From contig CATOLW010000075.1 in NCBI GenBank assembly GCA_951800935.1, forward strand, positions 1 through 6,404: DNA of 6,404 bases. The letters are read 5' to 3'. The notes under the pieces were generated by a model that saw only the letters and a program-made list of their open reading frames with translations, was not told the DNA's origin and did not search any database. This document shows, one piece after another, positions 5,630 to 6,404 of this stretch. The position numbers were made by a program, and so were the translations under genes. Within the stretch, counting starts at the first letter, position 1, and each line of letters begins with the position of its first letter. This DNA comes from an uncultured Clostridium sp. Lineage in GTDB: Bacteria; Bacillota_A; Clostridia; TANB77; CAG-508.

Positions 5630-5650
5630 TAAATGGAGGTAATGTAAAAA

Positions 5651-6076
5651 ATGAAAACAAAAAAATTAATTTTTATTCTAACAATTATGGCTATTTTATT
5701 AGGATTTAATTTCTGTTATGCCGTTGATTTAGATATGACAGATGATTTAACAGGAAATCTTAATGCCAATTCTTCAACTGATAATACTACTAATACTGAC
5801 ACTAATACTAATACAAACACAAACAACACTTCAAATACTGATAATTCTACAAATAATACTAATAGCACAAATACAGATTCTACTTATGATTTTAACGCAG
5901 ATGAAATGAACACTACTAATTCTACTTCTTATGGTGCTCCAACAACAGTAAGTGATCTAACCTCAACTTCTAGTTCTGGCTTAGAAATGTCAACTATTCT
6001 TAACATTTTATTAATTGTAATTGGTATTTTGTTAATATTATTAGCAATTGCAATTTTAATTCGTTTAAAAAAATAA
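5651..6076 (+). CDS. Exported Asn/Thr-rich protein with C-terminal membrane anchor
   Basis: 141-residue secreted, membrane-tethered protein of unknown function. Residues 1-24 form a signal peptide (MKTKKLIFILTIMAILLGFN then FCYA) with a likely cut after Ala24. Cys22 is not in a lipobox, so it is not a lipoprotein. Residues about 38-78 are a low-complexity Asn/Thr/Ser/Asp stretch with TN dipeptide repeats, probably disordered, perhaps glycosylated. Residues about 114-138 are a strong transmembrane helix ending RLKK. This resembles the hydrophobic-plus-basic end of a sorting signal, but there is no LPXTG-like motif, so retention in the membrane is more likely than sortase anchoring. The GGAGGT ribosome binding site is 10 bases upstream. 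A terminator follows directly, so this is a single-gene transcript. The next gene also encodes a small exported protein. Confidence 0.75.
   Translation: MKTKKLIFILTIMAILLGFNFCYAVDLDMTDDLTGNLNANSSTDNTTNTDTNTNTNTNNTSNTDNSTNNTNSTNTDSTYDFNADEMNTTNSTSYGAPTTVSDLTSTSSSGLEMSTILNILLIVIGILLILLAIAILIRLKK
5771..5884 (+). repeat. Asn-Thr codon repeat (ACT/AAT microsatellite-like tract)
   Basis: Codons AAT/AAC and ACT/ACA alternate with a six-base period through the low-complexity stretch of the exported protein, strongest around 5780-5830. Such tracts can gain or lose units in frame by slippage, changing linker length without breaking the protein. Confidence 0.6.
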
Positions 6077-6081
6077 ATTGT

Positions 6082-6111
6082 AAAAAACTCTCATTTTTGA
6101 GAGTTTTTTTT
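6082..6111 (+). terminator. Intrinsic terminator after the Asn/Thr-rich protein gene
   Basis: CTCTCA (6088-6093) pairs with TGAGAG (6098-6103) around a TTTT loop. The stem is extended by an A6 run on the left and an eight-base T run (6104-6111) on the right. It begins five bases after the stop codon. The flanking A and T runs mean it may work in both directions. Confidence 0.9.
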
Positions 6112-6135
6112 ATGTATATTTTCCTATTTATTTTT

Positions 6136-6153
6136 AATACTAATATTAGTATT
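6136..6153. repeat. Perfect 18-bp palindrome upstream of the second exported protein gene
   Basis: AATACTAAT is followed directly by ATTAGTATT, its exact reverse complement, with no spacer. It lies 68 bases before the ATG at 6221 and 25 bases past the upstream terminator, so it is well placed as an upstream regulator site. The absence of a loop argues against an RNA hairpin role. Confidence 0.55.
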
Positions 6154-6156
6154 TAA

Positions 6157-6178
6157 TTTTCATATTGATATATGAAAA
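6157..6178. repeat. Second inverted repeat, 9-bp arms with 4-base centre
   Basis: TTTTCATAT (6157-6165) and ATATGAAAA (6170-6178) are perfect reverse complements around TGAT. The repeat starts three bases after the previous palindrome. It covers the position expected for a -35 if the -10 is TAGAAT (6193-6198), which sits 22 bases before the ATG. I see no strong -35, which would fit an activator-dependent promoter. Confidence 0.5.
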
Positions 6179-6220
6179 CTAAAAATGTTCATTAGAATTT
6201 TTAAATAGGAGGATAATTTT

Positions 6221-6404
6221 ATGTACAAAAAATTATTAATTACTGCTGTTGCTCTTATCCTTGGAATTTTCTCATTTTCTGTATCTTTTGCTAACAACGG
6301 ATTACAAGAAGCTGCTGATGGTGTTAGAAATGTAGTTGGTGGTGCTGAAAATGCGGTAGAAGATGCAGCAAGAGATATTTCAAATGTTTCTAAAGATGCT
6401 ACTG
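6221..6404 (+). CDS. Small exported Ala/Asn-rich protein, cut by the right edge
   Basis: The ATG at 6221 follows AGGAGG (6207-6212) by eight bases. The frame is open to the window end (61 residues seen). Residues 1-24 are a clear signal peptide: MYKK, then a hydrophobic core (LLITAVALILGIFSFSVS) and FA before a likely cut. The mature part begins NNGLQEAADGVRNVVGGAEN and continues as Ala/Val/Asp/Asn-rich amphipathic helix (AVEDAARDISNVSKDAT), similar in style to helical envelope or stress proteins. I cannot name a family. The C-terminus is missing; a membrane anchor there, as in the preceding gene, is a guess. Confidence 0.8.
   Translation, partial: MYKKLLITAVALILGIFSFSVSFANNGLQEAADGVRNVVGGAENAVEDAARDISNVSKDAT

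Noticed and set aside
5642..5647. ATG TAA start-stop pair between the ribosome binding site and the real start at 5651
   Set aside because: It is only one base after GGAGGT, too close for initiation, so a regulatory mini-ORF is unlikely.
5990..6076. Sortase sorting signal at the C-terminus of the Asn/Thr-rich protein
   Set aside because: The hydrophobic helix and basic tail fit, but no LPXTG or related motif precedes the helix.
1..6404. Alternative genetic code with TGA as Trp, given the very low GC
   Set aside because: Conserved Trp positions use TGG, and TGA stops the PF10091 gene exactly at its coupled junction with GH3.
1..6404. CRISPR array, tRNA, rRNA or insertion sequence
   Set aside because: I saw no regularly spaced repeats, no cloverleaf or rRNA-like sequence, and no transposase motifs or terminal inverted repeats.

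Overview
The window is very AT-rich. It uses strong AGGAGG-type ribosome binding sites, A/T-ending codons and TGG for Trp, with TGA as a real stop. Its proteins are rich in Lys, Ile and Asn. This fits a low-GC Gram-positive bacterium, most likely an uncultured gut-type member of the Clostridia. That assignment is inferred from composition and gene families only.

Layout, left to right. Positions 1-240 (minus strand) hold debris: an unrecognised coding fragment that runs off the left edge, and a short remnant of the C-terminal end of an AAA/ABC-type ATPase. A GNAT acetyltransferase follows (252-818, minus). Positions 910-4368 (minus) form a two-gene glycoside hydrolase operon. The upstream gene is a 'glucoamylase family' (PF10091 / GH144-like) protein and the downstream gene is a GH3 beta-glucosidase, overlapping by ATGA. 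Both are interrupted by single-base frameshifts: one near the start of the first gene and two in the GH3 gene. Repairing these indels gives proteins of about 412 and 740 residues that are collinear with intact family members. The operon has a textbook promoter, and a perfect inverted repeat between its -35 and -10 elements looks like a repressor operator.

To the right come a solitary Phd/YefM-type antitoxin with its own terminator (4488-4745, minus) and a membrane-anchored SanA/YdcF (DUF218) protein (4825-5484, minus). A divergent promoter region carrying two near-identical 15-bp direct repeats separates these from the plus strand. The plus strand has two small exported proteins. One is Asn/Thr-rich with a C-terminal membrane anchor (5651-6076). 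The other is Ala/Asn-rich and cut by the right edge (from 6221). A strong terminator and two successive perfect palindromes lie between them.

How the genes could work together (inference): the two hydrolases would cut a beta-glucan, plausibly a beta-1,2-glucan, to short oligosaccharides and then to glucose in the cytoplasm, under control of a regulator binding the operator. In this sequence both genes are frameshifted. The locus is therefore either decaying, mis-assembled at homopolymers, or switched by tract-length change. The DUF218 protein and the two secreted proteins belong to the cell envelope.
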